Below the pieces are notes generated by a model. The model ran no database searches. It saw nothing but the letters and a program-made list of their open reading frames with translations, and was not told where the DNA came from. Source: Lachnospiraceae bacterium (GTDB lineage: Bacteria > Bacillota > Clostridia > Lachnospirales > Lachnospiraceae). From it: a stretch of DNA of 38,160 nucleotides. The stretch lies in assembly GCA_009780115.1 (NCBI GenBank), contig WRAQ01000029.1, forward strand, positions 1-38,160, in the 5' to 3' direction. Shown here in pieces: positions 7,453-16,570 of this stretch. The position numbers and the translations under genes are program-made. Each line of letters begins with the position of its first letter. The first letter of the stretch is position 1.

Positions 7453-8661
7453 ATGAAAAAAATTTTTCTTATAACAGTTATCGTTACTATATTTATCACG
7501 GTATTTTCAAATAGCGGCTCGCAAGAGTCGTATGGCTGGACGAACGACAAAATCAGGTCAATGGAAAGTGAAATTGCAAATAACCGCGATGAAAGAAGGA
7601 AATTGCAGAATACTCTTTCCAATGTTGAAAAGATTAAGCAGAATTTAACTAATGCAAGAAATGACCTTGCCAGATATATTGAAGAATTGGATAGTAATTT
7701 AGCAGTAATTGAGCAAAATATAGTTGAGCTTTTAGGTTTGATTGTTGAAAAAGAAGATGAAATCATCGAAAAAACTCTTGAACTAAGTTATGCTATTGAA
7801 GTTCAGAACGCTCAATATGCCGGAATGAAAGAGCGGGTCAAATTCAATTATGAACAGGGTGAAGTATATTATTTGACAATGCTCTTTGGTGCGGAAAGCC
7901 TTTCCGATATGCTGAACCGGGTTGATTATATCGAAGCATTATCGAAGTACGATGAAATCAAATTAGATGAGTTTATCGCTACCACGAATTATGTAGCTTT
8001 GTGCAAAGAAATCCTGGAAGCAGAAAAAGAATTTCTTGATGAGGCTAAAGAAGCGGTTGAAGCGGAAAGAGAAGCGTTAAATCAATTAATCGATGAAAAA
8101 GGAAGAGAAATTGAAGCGATTAGGGGCGATATTGCCTTACAGGAAGGAGCTATCCGCGAATATGAAGCGGAAATAGCTGCCCAAAGTGATGTCATCAGAG
8201 CATTAGAAAAAGCGGTTGCCGATGAACGTGCCCGTTTGGCAGAGGAAAACAGGCGCAGATACGATGGTGGTTTGTTTGCCTGGCCGGTTCCTTCTTCGCG
8301 AAGAATCTCTGATGATTATGGTAATCGTATCCATCCGATTTTGGGAGTACCTCAATTTCACAATGGGATTGATATTACTGCCCCGACCGGCTCAAATATC
8401 GTAGCGGCTTATCATGGAAAAGTAGTGGCGGCCGCCTATTCACCGACAATGGGGAATTATATAATTATTGACCACGGCGATAGTGTTTTTACCCTTTATA
8501 TGCATGCTTCGAAGCTGCATGTATCAGAAGGGGCGGAAGTTACCTGGGGGCAAACTATTGCTGCAGTTGGTTCAACCGGCCGCTCGACCGGCCCGCACCT
8601 TCATTTTAGTGTCCGGGTCAAAGGCCAATATGTAAGCCCGTGGAGTTATTTCGGTTCGTGA
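7453..8661 (+). CDS. Secreted coiled-coil M23 (LytM) protein, FtsEX-linked hydrolase or activator (EnvC-like)
   Basis: A 402-residue exported protein. Start at 7453 is chosen because it gives a clean signal peptide (MKK followed by a hydrophobic run to ~residue 20); an upstream in-frame start at 7363 would bury it. Residues ~30-260 are heptad-rich coiled coil with glutamate/lysine-rich helices, as in EnvC and PcsB. The C-terminal ~120 residues are a LytM/M23 domain: HNGID at 303-307 (zinc ligands H303, D307), GNYIIIDHG, LYMHASKL, and GPHLHFSV with H382/H384. All metal ligands appear intact, so unlike E. coli EnvC it may cleave peptidoglycan itself. It sits directly after ftsX, the expected partner. 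Confidence 0.9.
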   Translation: MKKIFLITVIVTIFITVFSNSGSQESYGWTNDKIRSMESEIANNRDERRKLQNTLSNVEKIKQNLTNARNDLARYIEELDSNLAVIEQNIVELLGLIVEKEDEIIEKTLELSYAIEVQNAQYAGMKERVKFNYEQGEVYYLTMLFGAESLSDMLNRVDYIEALSKYDEIKLDEFIATTNYVALCKEILEAEKEFLDEAKEAVEAEREALNQLIDEKGREIEAIRGDIALQEGAIREYEAEIAAQSDVIRALEKAVADERARLAEENRRRYDGGLFAWPVPSSRRISDDYGNRIHPILGVPQFHNGIDITAPTGSNIVAAYHGKVVAAAYSPTMGNYIIIDHGDSVFTLYMHASKLHVSEGAEVTWGQTIAAVGSTGRSTGPHLHFSVRVKGQYVSPWSYFGS

Positions 8662-8668
8662 GGTAAAA

Positions 8669-9925
8669 GTGGAAGAACAAAAAGTGAGAAAGAATAAACG
8701 AAGTTTTGGCGCCGGATTTGTCTGCGGCCTTATTTGTTGTTTATTTATTATTCCGGCCGGTTTTGGGGTCCAGTATTTATATGACAATGTCCTGGTTTAT
8801 ATTTATCAAAAACCGGTAATTATTGATGCGACAGAATATGATTCGGTGCTTAATGAACGTTCTTTTCACAAAATTGAAGCAATTGAAACGATAATCGAAG
8901 AGCATTTTTACCGGGCCGAAAATATCACGAATGAGCAATTGGAAGAAGGGCTGTACCGGGGCCTGGTTGATTCCTTGAATGACCCATATTCGCAATACTT
9001 TTCCGAAGCAGAGTTAGCAAGGGCCAATGCCAATATCGAAGGGATTTTTTATGGTATCGGTGCCCTTATCAGCTATGATACTGACAAAGAGCTTGCTGTT
9101 ATCAGCGGGATTATTGACGGCGGTTCGGCATCGGAATCAGACCTTCGAGAAGGTGATTTTATTGTTAAAGTAGATGATGTAGATGTGACTTCCTTTACAT
9201 CAAGTGAAGTAGTCGGCCTTGTCCGCGGCCAGGAAAATACGATTGTAAACCTGACAATTTACCGGGAGAGTGCATCTGACTATATTACGATTGAGTTAGT
9301 CCGCAGAAGAGTGGATAAAAGAACGGTTGATTATGGCATTACAGAAGATGAAAATATTGGTTATATTTATATCTCGGAATTTGATAATGTGACGATTGGC
9401 CATTTTACAGAGGCATTAAGTGATTTAAAAGAGCTTGGTATCCGCGGCCTTATTCTTGACCTGCGTTCAAACCCCGGCGGCAATATCAATTCCGTGACAG
9501 CGATTGCCCGTCAGATTCTTCCGAAAGGTTTGATTGTTTACACCGAAGACCGTCAGGGCAACCGGACTGAATATGCTTGTGACGGGCGGAATGAATTAGG
9601 CCTTCATTTAGTTGTATTAGTAAATGAATTTACTGCCAGCGCTGCGGAAATTCTGGCGGGGGCGATTCAAGACCATGATAAAGGCACAGTCATTGGCCAG
9701 GCGACATTTGGCAAAGCAGCCGTTCAGAGAATCATCAATATGTCCGACAATACTGCTGTTAAGCTGACTGTAAGTACCTATTTTACCCCCCTTGGCCGTG
9801 ATATTGGCGATACCGGAATTATCCCCGATATCGAAATCGCTTTAGACCGCGAAGCGTATTATGAAGACGGTATTGATAATCAACGTGAAAAAGCGATGGA
9901 AGTGTTGGAGGGGTTGATTTATTGA
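8669..9925 (+). CDS. S41-family carboxyl-terminal processing protease (CtpA/CtpB-like)
   Basis: A membrane-anchored 418-residue serine protease. An N-terminal basic stretch and a TM segment at ~14-38 are followed by a helical region, a PDZ domain at ~120-205 (GALISYDTDKELAVISGI ... VGLVRGQENTIVNLTIYR) and the S41 catalytic core. The Ser-Lys dyad is visible: S324 in TASAAE and K349 in GQATFGKAA, 25 residues apart as usual. It starts at GTG, 7 nt after the M23 stop, with GAGG overlapping that stop. Proximity suggests it processes or regulates envelope proteins made by the same operon; the substrate is not deducible. Confidence 0.93.
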   Translation: MEEQKVRKNKRSFGAGFVCGLICCLFIIPAGFGVQYLYDNVLVYIYQKPVIIDATEYDSVLNERSFHKIEAIETIIEEHFYRAENITNEQLEEGLYRGLVDSLNDPYSQYFSEAELARANANIEGIFYGIGALISYDTDKELAVISGIIDGGSASESDLREGDFIVKVDDVDVTSFTSSEVVGLVRGQENTIVNLTIYRESASDYITIELVRRRVDKRTVDYGITEDENIGYIYISEFDNVTIGHFTEALSDLKELGIRGLILDLRSNPGGNINSVTAIARQILPKGLIVYTEDRQGNRTEYACDGRNELGLHLVVLVNEFTASAAEILAGAIQDHDKGTVIGQATFGKAAVQRIINMSDNTAVKLTVSTYFTPLGRDIGDTGIIPDIEIALDREAYYEDGIDNQREKAMEVLEGLIY

Positions 9926-10073
9926 TGAAAATGATAGACCCTCGCTAAGTGGCAAGCGTGTTTTTAATACAACAAAACATGTAATATTGCACAATTACCC
10001 CCCCACATAAGGAATGCTCATTTGTACAATCTGCTATTTCGTAAAAAAAGTCAAAAATGATTAGACTTTACTC

Positions 10074-10100
10074 TTGACATTTAGCAATGAACGATAATAT
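10074..10100 (+). promoter_or_regulatory. Probable promoter of the secreted protein gene
   Basis: A perfect -35 TTGACA at 10074-10079 is followed by AT-rich sequence with TAATAT at 10095-10100 (15-nt spacing) as the best -10. The leader to the start codon would be about 85 nt and contains GAGG (10111-10114) followed at 10124 by a two-codon open frame (ATG CTC TAG). Confidence 0.45.
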
Positions 10101-10190
10101 TCTTAATTAAGAGGAATCAAATAATGCTCTAGTATTTCACTGTTTTTTACAGCAACTTTAACTTATAGTACGGAAAGATAGGAGAGATTT

Positions 10191-10640
10191 ATGAAAATGA
10201 ATAAAAAATTATTGCAAATCATTTCACTTATCATATGTTTAGTCCTTATTCAACCAATAACTATTTTTGCTGAATCAAAAGAACATTTACATAATGATTC
10301 ATGTTGTCAGAATGGATATGATATTGACGAATTATTGACATTAATGAATGCCGGTATTATCAAGCCAAATAAAACTATCACAGTCACTAGCGCAGTTATA
10401 CCAAGTTCTATTATTGAAACTGATGAAGTTTACATACCTATTAGCCCATCAAATTTACTATGTGTTATTGCGCACAGCTGGGGGTCGTGGAATGCCTGGA
10501 AAGAATATAAAAGAACTCATCGTCCAAATGATCAACATTGTATTGTTGATCTATACAGAACACGTACCTGTACAAGAAATAATTGCGGTATAAGTCAAAT
10601 CGAGTATACATGGGCATTGATTATTTGTTGCCGACCCTGA
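10191..10640 (+). CDS. Unrecognised secreted cysteine-rich protein
   Basis: I do not recognise a family. The 149-residue product has a classical signal peptide (MKMNKK, hydrophobic core to ~residue 24, cleavage after the alanine in IFAES). The mature part is about 120 residues. Its C-terminal half has a Cys/His/Trp pattern: AHSWGSWNAWKEY, then QHCIVDLYRTRTCTRNNC, ending ICCRP. This resembles the C-xx-H-xW-xxW ... RTCxxC units seen in some secreted Firmicute proteins, which may bind metal or form disulfides, but similarity is only by eye. AGGAGAG precedes the start at good spacing, so it is a real gene. It lies between the S41 protease and another unknown membrane protein; the function is unknown. 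Confidence 0.6.
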   Translation: MKMNKKLLQIISLIICLVLIQPITIFAESKEHLHNDSCCQNGYDIDELLTLMNAGIIKPNKTITVTSAVIPSSIIETDEVYIPISPSNLLCVIAHSWGSWNAWKEYKRTHRPNDQHCIVDLYRTRTCTRNNCGISQIEYTWALIICCRP

Positions 10641-10684
10641 TGACGAATTACTTTCGCATATTTTTGCCAACCCAGAACTTACGT

Positions 10685-10717
10685 ATTGACAGCCGTAAGG
10701 ATGACGTCGGTGTCAAT
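10685..10717 (+). other. Inverted repeat between the two unknown genes
   Basis: ATTGACA plus CCG (10685-10695, one bulged G) pairs with CGG plus TGTCAAT (10708-10717), 10 bp with a 12-nt loop. No T-run follows, so a terminator is unlikely; a protein binding site or mRNA structure is possible. Confidence 0.35.
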
Positions 10718-10815
10718 AACAATAACTCTTTTATCCAGAATGACCTACAAATGACGTTAACGGATAGCCATTAAAGCAAATTATTCAGCAGATTTAGTCA
10801 GGAAAGAGGAGTCGT

Positions 10816-11235
10816 ATGAAAAAATCATTTTTGGTAAGCTTGAAAGATAAAAAATTTTCAAAGCAAATATTTTTTCTATTTGGTGTTTTAGTTGGTTTTA
10901 TTTTATTTGGAGCAATATTTATAGGTTGGTGGTCTGACCGTCCAGATGATGACGTTATAAGGATTACAGTCCTTGGAACTCCGGAGAGTAATTTTTTACA
11001 CAACAAAGAAATTGAATTGAAAACAAATTTGCGTAAGTTTGATAAGATTGATAATGCTATTGTAAACATAGGAACCACGGATGGAGAAATAGGCTCGGTA
11101 TCGGTATTTCTTCGTGCTAATGAGGACATTAATGAAACGGAAATGGATGAAATAATATTATTTATATCAGAAAGTTTTGATAACCTTAATAAGAAAAATA
11201 TTTATGTTGAATATTCTTCAGAGTTTCCTTTCTAG
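10816..11235 (+). CDS. Unrecognised single-pass membrane protein
   Basis: A 139-residue protein with a basic N terminus, one TM segment at ~17-38 (hydrophobic, ending GWW) and a ~100-residue extracytoplasmic domain. I do not recognise it securely. The stretch from about residue 78 (DNAIVNIGTTDGEIGSVSV) through NETEMDEIILFISESFDNL to NIYVEY recalls the ring-building-motif pattern of FliF/YscJ-type proteins: strand, SVSV-type strand, helix with (I/V)xxxIxxSxxxL, then a short strand. That is inference by eye. A strong AGGAG site precedes the start. It is followed by the uvrB control region and is not obviously part of that function. Confidence 0.55.
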   Translation: MKKSFLVSLKDKKFSKQIFFLFGVLVGFILFGAIFIGWWSDRPDDDVIRITVLGTPESNFLHNKEIELKTNLRKFDKIDNAIVNIGTTDGEIGSVSVFLRANEDINETEMDEIILFISESFDNLNKKNIYVEYSSEFPF

Positions 11236-11251
11236 GGAACCATCATGCACA

Positions 11252-11265
11252 CGAACAAAAGTTCG
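11252..11265 (+). promoter_or_regulatory. LexA (SOS) box upstream of uvrB
   Basis: CGAAC-AAAA-GTTCG is a perfect match to the Firmicute LexA/DinR operator (CGAAC-N4-GTTCG). It ends 9 nt before the -35 element of the uvrB promoter, consistent with repression of uvrB in the absence of DNA damage. Confidence 0.88.
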
Positions 11266-11274
11266 ATTTACCTC

Positions 11275-11303
11275 TATACAAATAAAATTTCTTATGCTAT
11301 AAT
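11275..11303 (+). promoter_or_regulatory. uvrB promoter (leaderless)
   Basis: TATACA (11275-11280), 17-nt spacing and a perfect TATAAT (11298-11303). The family-consistent uvrB start codon is at 11311, 7 nt after the -10 box, so the mRNA should begin at or next to the ATG. There is no ribosome-binding site. Confidence 0.7.
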
Positions 11304-11310
11304 CTACTTT

Positions 11311-13299
11311 ATGAGTGAGTTCAATCTACAAGCCCCTTTTATACCAACCGGTGACCAGCCGGAAGCGATTGCTGCCTTGGTTTCAGGTTTCCGCAAAGGA
11401 AACCAGTTCCAGACCTTATTAGGCGTTACCGGGTCAGGTAAGACTTTTACGATGGCAAATGTTATCAAGGAATTGAGTAAACCGACTTTGGTGATTGCCC
11501 ACAACAAAACTTTGGCTGGCCAGCTTTATAGCGAATTTAAAGAAATGTTTCCCGAGAATGCCGTGGAGTATTTTGTCTCATACTATGATTATTACCAGCC
11601 GGAAGCTTATGTGCCTTCTTCTGATACCTATATTGCAAAAGATTCTTCGATTAATGATGAAATTGATAAGCTTCGTCATTCTGCAACCGCTTCCTTGGTT
11701 GACCGGCGTGATGTTATCGTTGTTGCTAGTGTTTCTTGTATTTATGGGATTGGAAGCCCTGAATATTACCGTGAGTTGACCTTATCACTTAGGCCGGGTC
11801 AGAACCGGGAGCGTGATGATATTTTGCGCAAGCTGGTTGAGATTCAATATACACGTAATGAAATTGACTTCCGGCGCGGTACTTTCCGTGTTCAAGGTGA
11901 TGTGGTTGAGATTTTTTTGGCCGCCGCAAGCGATACAGCGATTAGGGTGGAATTATTTGGTGATGAAATAGAAAGAATATCAGAAATAGATATTTTAACC
12001 GGCAAAGTTAAGAGTATTTTAGACTACGTCTTTATTTATCCTGCTTCTCATTATGTTATTGAAGCCGGGACGATGGAGCCGGCTTTGCGGGATATTGAAG
12101 CGGAATTGGAAGAACGGATTCGTTATTTTAAGAGTGAGGACAAGCTCTTAGAAGCCCAGCGGATATCGGAGCGGACGAATTTTGATATCGAAATGTTGCG
12201 GGAAACCGGTTTTTGCTCGGGAATTGAAAATTATTCCCGTCATTTAAATGGTTTGGAAGAAGGGGCATCACCCTTTACTTTGATAGATTTCTTTCCCGAT
12301 GATTTTTTGATTATTATTGATGAATCACATATGACGATTCCTCAGATTCGCGGGATGCACGCCGGTGATCAATCGCGTAAAACAGCCTTGGTTGATTTTG
12401 GCTTCCGTTTGCCTTCGGCGAAAGATAACCGTCCTCTTGCTTTCCACGAATTTGAAGAACGAATTAATCAAATGCTATTTGTTTCAGCAACACCATCAGT
12501 TTATGAAGAGCATCATGAGCTATTCCGCATTGAGCAAATTATTCGTCCGACCGGATTGCTTGACCCTGAAATTTTTGTCCGGCCTGTTGAGGGGCAAATC
12601 GATGATTTGATTACTGAAGTAAACAAAGTGATTGCAATTAAGCAGAAAGTTTTAATTACGACTTTAACTAAACGAATGGCCGAAGATTTGACAGATTATA
12701 TGCGTGATGTCGGAATCCGGATAAAGTACCTGCATTCTGATATTGAGACTCTTGAAAGAGCTGAGATTATCCGTGATATGCGCCTTGATGTTTTTGACGT
12801 TCTTGTAGGGATTAACTTGCTCCGCGAAGGTCTTGATATCCCGGAGATTTCACTGGTCGCGATTTTAGATGCGGACAAAGAAGGGTTTTTGCGTTCCGGG
12901 ACATCATTGATTCAGACGGTTGGACGGGCCGCAAGGAACGTTGATGGTCATGTCATCATGTATGCCGACCGCATTACGGATTCAATGCAAATGGCGATTG
13001 ATGAAACGAACCGCCGCCGGGCAATTCAACAAAAATACAATGAAGATAATGATATTACCCCTCAATCAATCCGTAAAGCTGTGCGTGACCTGATTAGCGT
13101 GACAAAAGATGTCCCGCCGGAAGAATTGACATTTGATAAGGATTACGAATCGATGAATCGTGATGAACTCACGAAAAAAGTCGCCGAAGTCCAGAAAAAA
13201 ATGAAAAAAGCCGCTGCCGAGCTTGATTTTGAAAGAGCGGCCGAACTTCGCGACCACATGACAGAACTGAAGAAGTATTTGCATGATTTGGACGATTAG
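11311..13299 (+). CDS. uvrB: Excinuclease ABC subunit UvrB
   Basis: Damage-verification helicase of nucleotide excision repair, working with UvrA and UvrC. It is 662 residues, a normal length. Motifs: GDQPEAI near 14, Walker A GVTGSGKT at 38-45, the [12 protein letters not shown] beta-hairpin region near 90-105, Walker B IIIDESH, helicase motifs ([40 protein letters not shown]) and a C-terminal UVR motif ([12 protein letters not shown]). The start at 11311 matches the family N terminus; a longer in-frame start at 11245 would translate the SOS box and promoter and add 22 unlikely residues. Controlled by the LexA box just upstream. Confidence 0.97.
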   Translation: MSEFNLQAPFIPTGDQPEAIAALVSGFRKGNQFQTLLGVTGSGKTFTMANVIKELSKPTLVIAHNKTLAGQLYSEFKEMFPENAVEYFVSYYDYYQPEAYVPSSDTYIAKDSSINDEIDKLRHSATASLVDRRDVIVVASVSCIYGIGSPEYYRELTLSLRPGQNRERDDILRKLVEIQYTRNEIDFRRGTFRVQGDVVEIFLAAASDTAIRVELFGDEIERISEIDILTGKVKSILDYVFIYPASHYVIEAGTMEPALRDIEAELEERIRYFKSEDKLLEAQRISERTNFDIEMLRETGFCSGIENYSRHLNGLEEGASPFTLIDFFPDDFLIIIDESHMTIPQIRGMHAGDQSRKTALVDFGFRLPSAKDNRPLAFHEFEERINQMLFVSATPSVYEEHHELFRIEQIIRPTGLLDPEIFVRPVEGQIDDLITEVNKVIAIKQKVLITTLTKRMAEDLTDYMRDVGIRIKYLHSDIETLERAEIIRDMRLDVFDVLVGINLLREGLDIPEISLVAILDADKEGFLRSGTSLIQTVGRAARNVDGHVIMYADRITDSMQMAIDETNRRRAIQQKYNEDNDITPQSIRKAVRDLISVTKDVPPEELTFDKDYESMNRDELTKKVAEVQKKMKKAAAELDFERAAELRDHMTELKKYLHDLDD

Positions 13300-13403
13300 A
13301 GATTTTGGGCAAGGAAGGCAAAAATAACTCGCAGTTGCCTTAGGTCGCCTTCTACCAGAGAGAAAATATAAATTAGAACCAATTAGACCGTAGCAACGGA
13401 GAG

Positions 13404-13437
13404 TATTTATTGCCTGACTTACTGAAGAATATATGAA
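13404..13437 (+). repeat. Short repeat before uvrA (matches 18419-18462)
   Basis: A TATTTATTGCCTGACTT block followed by a variable middle and ATATATGAAA recurs before the second flagellar rod gene (18419-18462). The first 17 nt are identical and the right-hand 10 nt are conserved with a different spacer length. Function unknown. Confidence 0.45.
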
Positions 13438-13461
13438 ATATATCAATATGTGGAGAACCTC

Positions 13462-16353
13462 ATGGAAAAACAAGAAACACCAAATAATGAAAAGCACCGC
13501 GACTACATCAAAATCCGCGGTGCCTGTGAACACAACCTAAAGAACCTTGATTTGGATATCCCCCGCAATGAGTTAGTTGTTTTAACCGGTTTATCAGGCT
13601 CGGGAAAATCGTCCCTTGCTTTTGATACCATTTATGCCGAAGGCCAACGCCGTTATATGGAATCACTTTCTTCATATGCCCGCCAGTTCCTTGGCCAAAT
13701 GGAGAAACCGAATGTTGAAAAAATCGAGGGTTTATCCCCGGCGATATCTATTGACCAAAAGTCAACCAACCGTAACCCCCGTTCGACGGTTGGCACTGTC
13801 ACTGAAATTTATGATTATTTCCGTTTGCTTTATGCCCGGATTGGTATTCCACATTGTACTGACTGCGGCAAAGAAATCCGCCGCCAGACGATTGATGAAA
13901 TGGTTGACCAGATTATGGAGTTACCCGAAGGTACCAGGTTGCAGCTCCTTGCCCCGGTCGTCCGGGGCCGGAAAGGCGAACATACCAAAGTTTTTGAGCG
14001 TGCTAAACGCAGTGGTTATGTACGGGTACGAATTGACGGAAGTCTTTATGAGCTATCGGAAGATATCAAATTGGACAAAAATATCAAACATAATATCGAA
14101 GTTATCGTTGACCGTCTTATTATCAAAAGCGGAATCGAAAAACGCCTGACGGATTCGATAGAAAATGTTGTCGAGCTGGCTGATGGTTTGCTGGTGGTTG
14201 ATGTTATCGAAGGCGAAAGTACATCTGGTGAAAAAATAAATGCGCAGATGATGAACTTCAGCCAAAATTTTGCTTGTAACGACTGTGGTGTTAGTATTAA
14301 TGAAATTGAACCGCGTAGTTTTTCTTTTAACAACCCGTTTGGTGCTTGTCCGGTATGTGTCGGCCTTGGGTACAAAATGGAATTTTCTGTCGAATTGATG
14401 ATTCCCGATAAACGGCTTAGTATTAATGGCGGTGCGATTTCATCGAGCGGCTGGAACTCAAGTTCCGACCCGGGTAGTTTTACCAATGCCCTGCTGCAAG
14501 CCCTCGCGGCAGCATATGGTTTCAGCCTTGACACTCCTTTTGGCGAGCTTTCCGAAGAAATCCAAAATATCTTAGTTTATGGAACCGGGGGCCGTGAGGT
14601 TGAGGTTCATTATCAGGGACAGCGGGGCCGCGGCGTATATCCGGTAGCTTTTGAGGGCTTGATCCGTAATATGGAGCGGCGTTATCGTGAGACATCATCA
14701 GAGGGTATGAAAGCAGAATATGAGAGTTTTATGAGTATTACCCCCTGCCATGAATGTAAAGGGATGCGCCTTAAACGGGAATCACTTGCGGTGACTATAT
14801 CTAACCGGAATATTTTTGAGATTACCTCAATGTCAATTAAGAAACTCTATGATTTTCTTGCCGAGATGCAGTTAACCGACCAACAACGCTTAATCGGCAA
14901 ACAAGTACTTAAAGAAATCCGCGCCCGGGTTGGTTTTTTAATTGACGTTGGCCTTAATTACCTGACTCTGGCCCGGGCGACTTCTTCTTTATCCGGCGGC
15001 GAGGCTCAACGCATCCGGCTGGCAACCCAAATTGGTTCCGGCCTTGTCGGGGTTTGCTATATTCTCGACGAACCAAGTATCGGCCTCCATCAGCGGGACA
15101 ATGACAAGCTTCTTAATACATTGAAGAATCTCCGCGATTTGGGTAATACTCTTTTGGTTGTTGAGCATGATGAAGATACGATGATGGCGGCTGATTATAT
15201 TGTTGACATTGGCCCCGGTGCCGGTTCTCATGGCGGTGAGGTGGTTGCGGTGGGGGATATTCACGCAATTATGGCAACGCCTGGTTCAATTACCGGACAA
15301 TATCTTAGCGGGAAAATGGCGATTCCGATTCCTAAGAAACGTCGTAAACCAACCGGATTTCTTAAAGTCACCGGCGGCGCTGAAAATAATCTGAAAAACA
15401 TTAATGTCGAAATTCCGCTTGGTATTTTAACCTGTGTTACCGGCGTTTCCGGTTCCGGCAAGAGTTCATTAATTAATGAGATTCTTTATAAACGGTTAGC
15501 AAAAGAGCTTAACCGCGCCCGCACTATCGCCGGAAAACATCATGAAGTAATCGGTTTTGAGCAACTTGACAAAGTAATTGATATCGACCAATCACCAATC
15601 GGCCGTACGCCACGTTCCAATCCGGCGACTTATACCGGTGTTTTTGACCATATCCGTGACTTATTTGCCGCAACACCGGATGCGAAAATGAAAGGTTACA
15701 AAAAGGGCCGTTTTAGTTTTAATGTTAAGGGCGGACGTTGTGAAGCCTGTTCCGGTGATGGGATTATCAAGATTGAGATGCACTTTTTACCCGATGTCTA
15801 TGTACCTTGCGAAGTTTGTAACGGGAAGCGTTACAACCGGGAAACTCTTGATGTCAGATACAAAGATAAGAATATTTATGATATCCTCGATATGACAATC
15901 GAAGAAGCAAATACTTTTTTTGAAAATGTGCCTTCGATACGCCGTAAAATAGAAACTCTTCACCAAGTCGGGCTTTCTTATATCAAGATGGGTCAGCCGG
16001 CGACGACTCTTTCCGGCGGTGAGGCACAGCGTGTCAAGTTAGCGACCGAGCTGTCAAAACGCAGTACCGGCAAAACGATTTATATTCTTGACGAACCAAC
16101 AACCGGCCTGCATTTTGCCGATGTCCATAAACTTGTTGACATCCTTCATCAACTTACTAACGGCGGTAATACAGTTGTAGTAATTGAACACAATCTGGAC
16201 GTGATAAAAACCGCTGATTATATCATTGATATGGGTCCTGAAGGCGGTGATATGGGCGGGACAGTGATTGCTAACGGCACACCGGAAGAAGTTATAAAAG
16301 TGAAGAAATCGTATACTGGATATTATATCCGGAAGATTTTGGAGAAGAAATAA
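13462..16353 (+). CDS. uvrA: Excinuclease ABC subunit UvrA
   Basis: DNA-damage-recognition ATPase of excision repair, 963 residues. Two ABC modules: the first Walker [10 protein letters not shown] near 43-51, and the second GVSGSGKSS about 610 residues later. Both signature motifs read [19 protein letters not shown] and [19 protein letters not shown], followed by [10 protein letters not shown] and [10 protein letters not shown]. Zinc-binding CxxC pairs are visible in CNDCG...CPVC and CEAC...CEVC. I chose the ATG at 13462 because GGAG at 13452-13455 is 6 nt upstream; the GTG at 13450 overlaps that site. The 150-nt gap after uvrB contains no LexA box that I can see, so SOS control would depend on read-through from uvrB. 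Confidence 0.97.
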   Translation: MEKQETPNNEKHRDYIKIRGACEHNLKNLDLDIPRNELVVLTGLSGSGKSSLAFDTIYAEGQRRYMESLSSYARQFLGQMEKPNVEKIEGLSPAISIDQKSTNRNPRSTVGTVTEIYDYFRLLYARIGIPHCTDCGKEIRRQTIDEMVDQIMELPEGTRLQLLAPVVRGRKGEHTKVFERAKRSGYVRVRIDGSLYELSEDIKLDKNIKHNIEVIVDRLIIKSGIEKRLTDSIENVVELADGLLVVDVIEGESTSGEKINAQMMNFSQNFACNDCGVSINEIEPRSFSFNNPFGACPVCVGLGYKMEFSVELMIPDKRLSINGGAISSSGWNSSSDPGSFTNALLQALAAAYGFSLDTPFGELSEEIQNILVYGTGGREVEVHYQGQRGRGVYPVAFEGLIRNMERRYRETSSEGMKAEYESFMSITPCHECKGMRLKRESLAVTISNRNIFEITSMSIKKLYDFLAEMQLTDQQRLIGKQVLKEIRARVGFLIDVGLNYLTLARATSSLSGGEAQRIRLATQIGSGLVGVCYILDEPSIGLHQRDNDKLLNTLKNLRDLGNTLLVVEHDEDTMMAADYIVDIGPGAGSHGGEVVAVGDIHAIMATPGSITGQYLSGKMAIPIPKKRRKPTGFLKVTGGAENNLKNINVEIPLGILTCVTGVSGSGKSSLINEILYKRLAKELNRARTIAGKHHEVIGFEQLDKVIDIDQSPIGRTPRSNPATYTGVFDHIRDLFAATPDAKMKGYKKGRFSFNVKGGRCEACSGDGIIKIEMHFLPDVYVPCEVCNGKRYNRETLDVRYKDKNIYDILDMTIEEANTFFENVPSIRRKIETLHQVGLSYIKMGQPATTLSGGEAQRVKLATELSKRSTGKTIYILDEPTTGLHFADVHKLVDILHQLTNGGNTVVVIEHNLDVIKTADYIIDMGPEGGDMGGTVIANGTPEEVIKVKKSYTGYYIRKILEKK

Positions 16354-16364
16354 GTTAATTCCCC

Positions 16365-16391
16365 TAAAGTATTTCCCTAATATGCCGATAT
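16365..16391 (+). promoter_or_regulatory. Sigma-28 (SigD/FliA-type) promoter
   Basis: TAAA (16365-16368), exactly 15 nt, then GCCGATAT (16384-16391): 11 of 12 positions match the TAAA-N15-GCCGATAA consensus. It lies 180 nt upstream of the mbl-flagellar operon on the same strand. The expected start of transcription is about 16398, five bases before the hairpin at 16403. Confidence 0.72.
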
Positions 16392-16402
16392 ATTTATAGA
16401 AA

Positions 16403-16445
16403 GCAAGGATGCTACTATTTTGTGTCCTTGCATTTTGCTTTTTAT
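16403..16445 (+). terminator. Intrinsic terminator after uvrA (also just downstream of the sigma-28 start)
   Basis: GCAAGGA (16403-16409) pairs with TCCTTGC (16425-16431) across a 15-nt loop, followed by ATTTTGCTTTTTATT. It should end uvrA transcripts. It is also the first thing a transcript from the sigma-28 promoter would meet. Confidence 0.65.
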
Positions 16446-16490
16446 TAAGAACTTTCCAGAAATTTTATATTAATTTTTTGTGAAAATACT

Positions 16491-16518
16491 TTGAAATTCC
16501 TTTCTAATCAGTTATAAT
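16491..16518 (+). promoter_or_regulatory. Sigma-A promoter of mbl
   Basis: TTGAAA (16491-16496), 16-nt spacing and TATAAT (16513-16518), giving a leader of about 45 nt to the ATG at 16571, with AAGGAAG as ribosome-binding site. Confidence 0.65.
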
Positions 16519-16570
16519 CAATTTTGGAGCTATTTGTGAATCTGTGACACAGAAAGGAAGTTAGAAACAA

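Noticed and set aside
9926-10000. Terminator after the S41 protease gene (CGCT/AGCG with TTTTT)
   Set aside because: The stem is only 4 bp with a long loop; too weak to call.
11245-11310. Upstream in-frame start for uvrB, with AGGG nearby
   Set aside because: It would translate the LexA box and promoter and add residues not seen in the UvrB family; kept only as a minor alternative.
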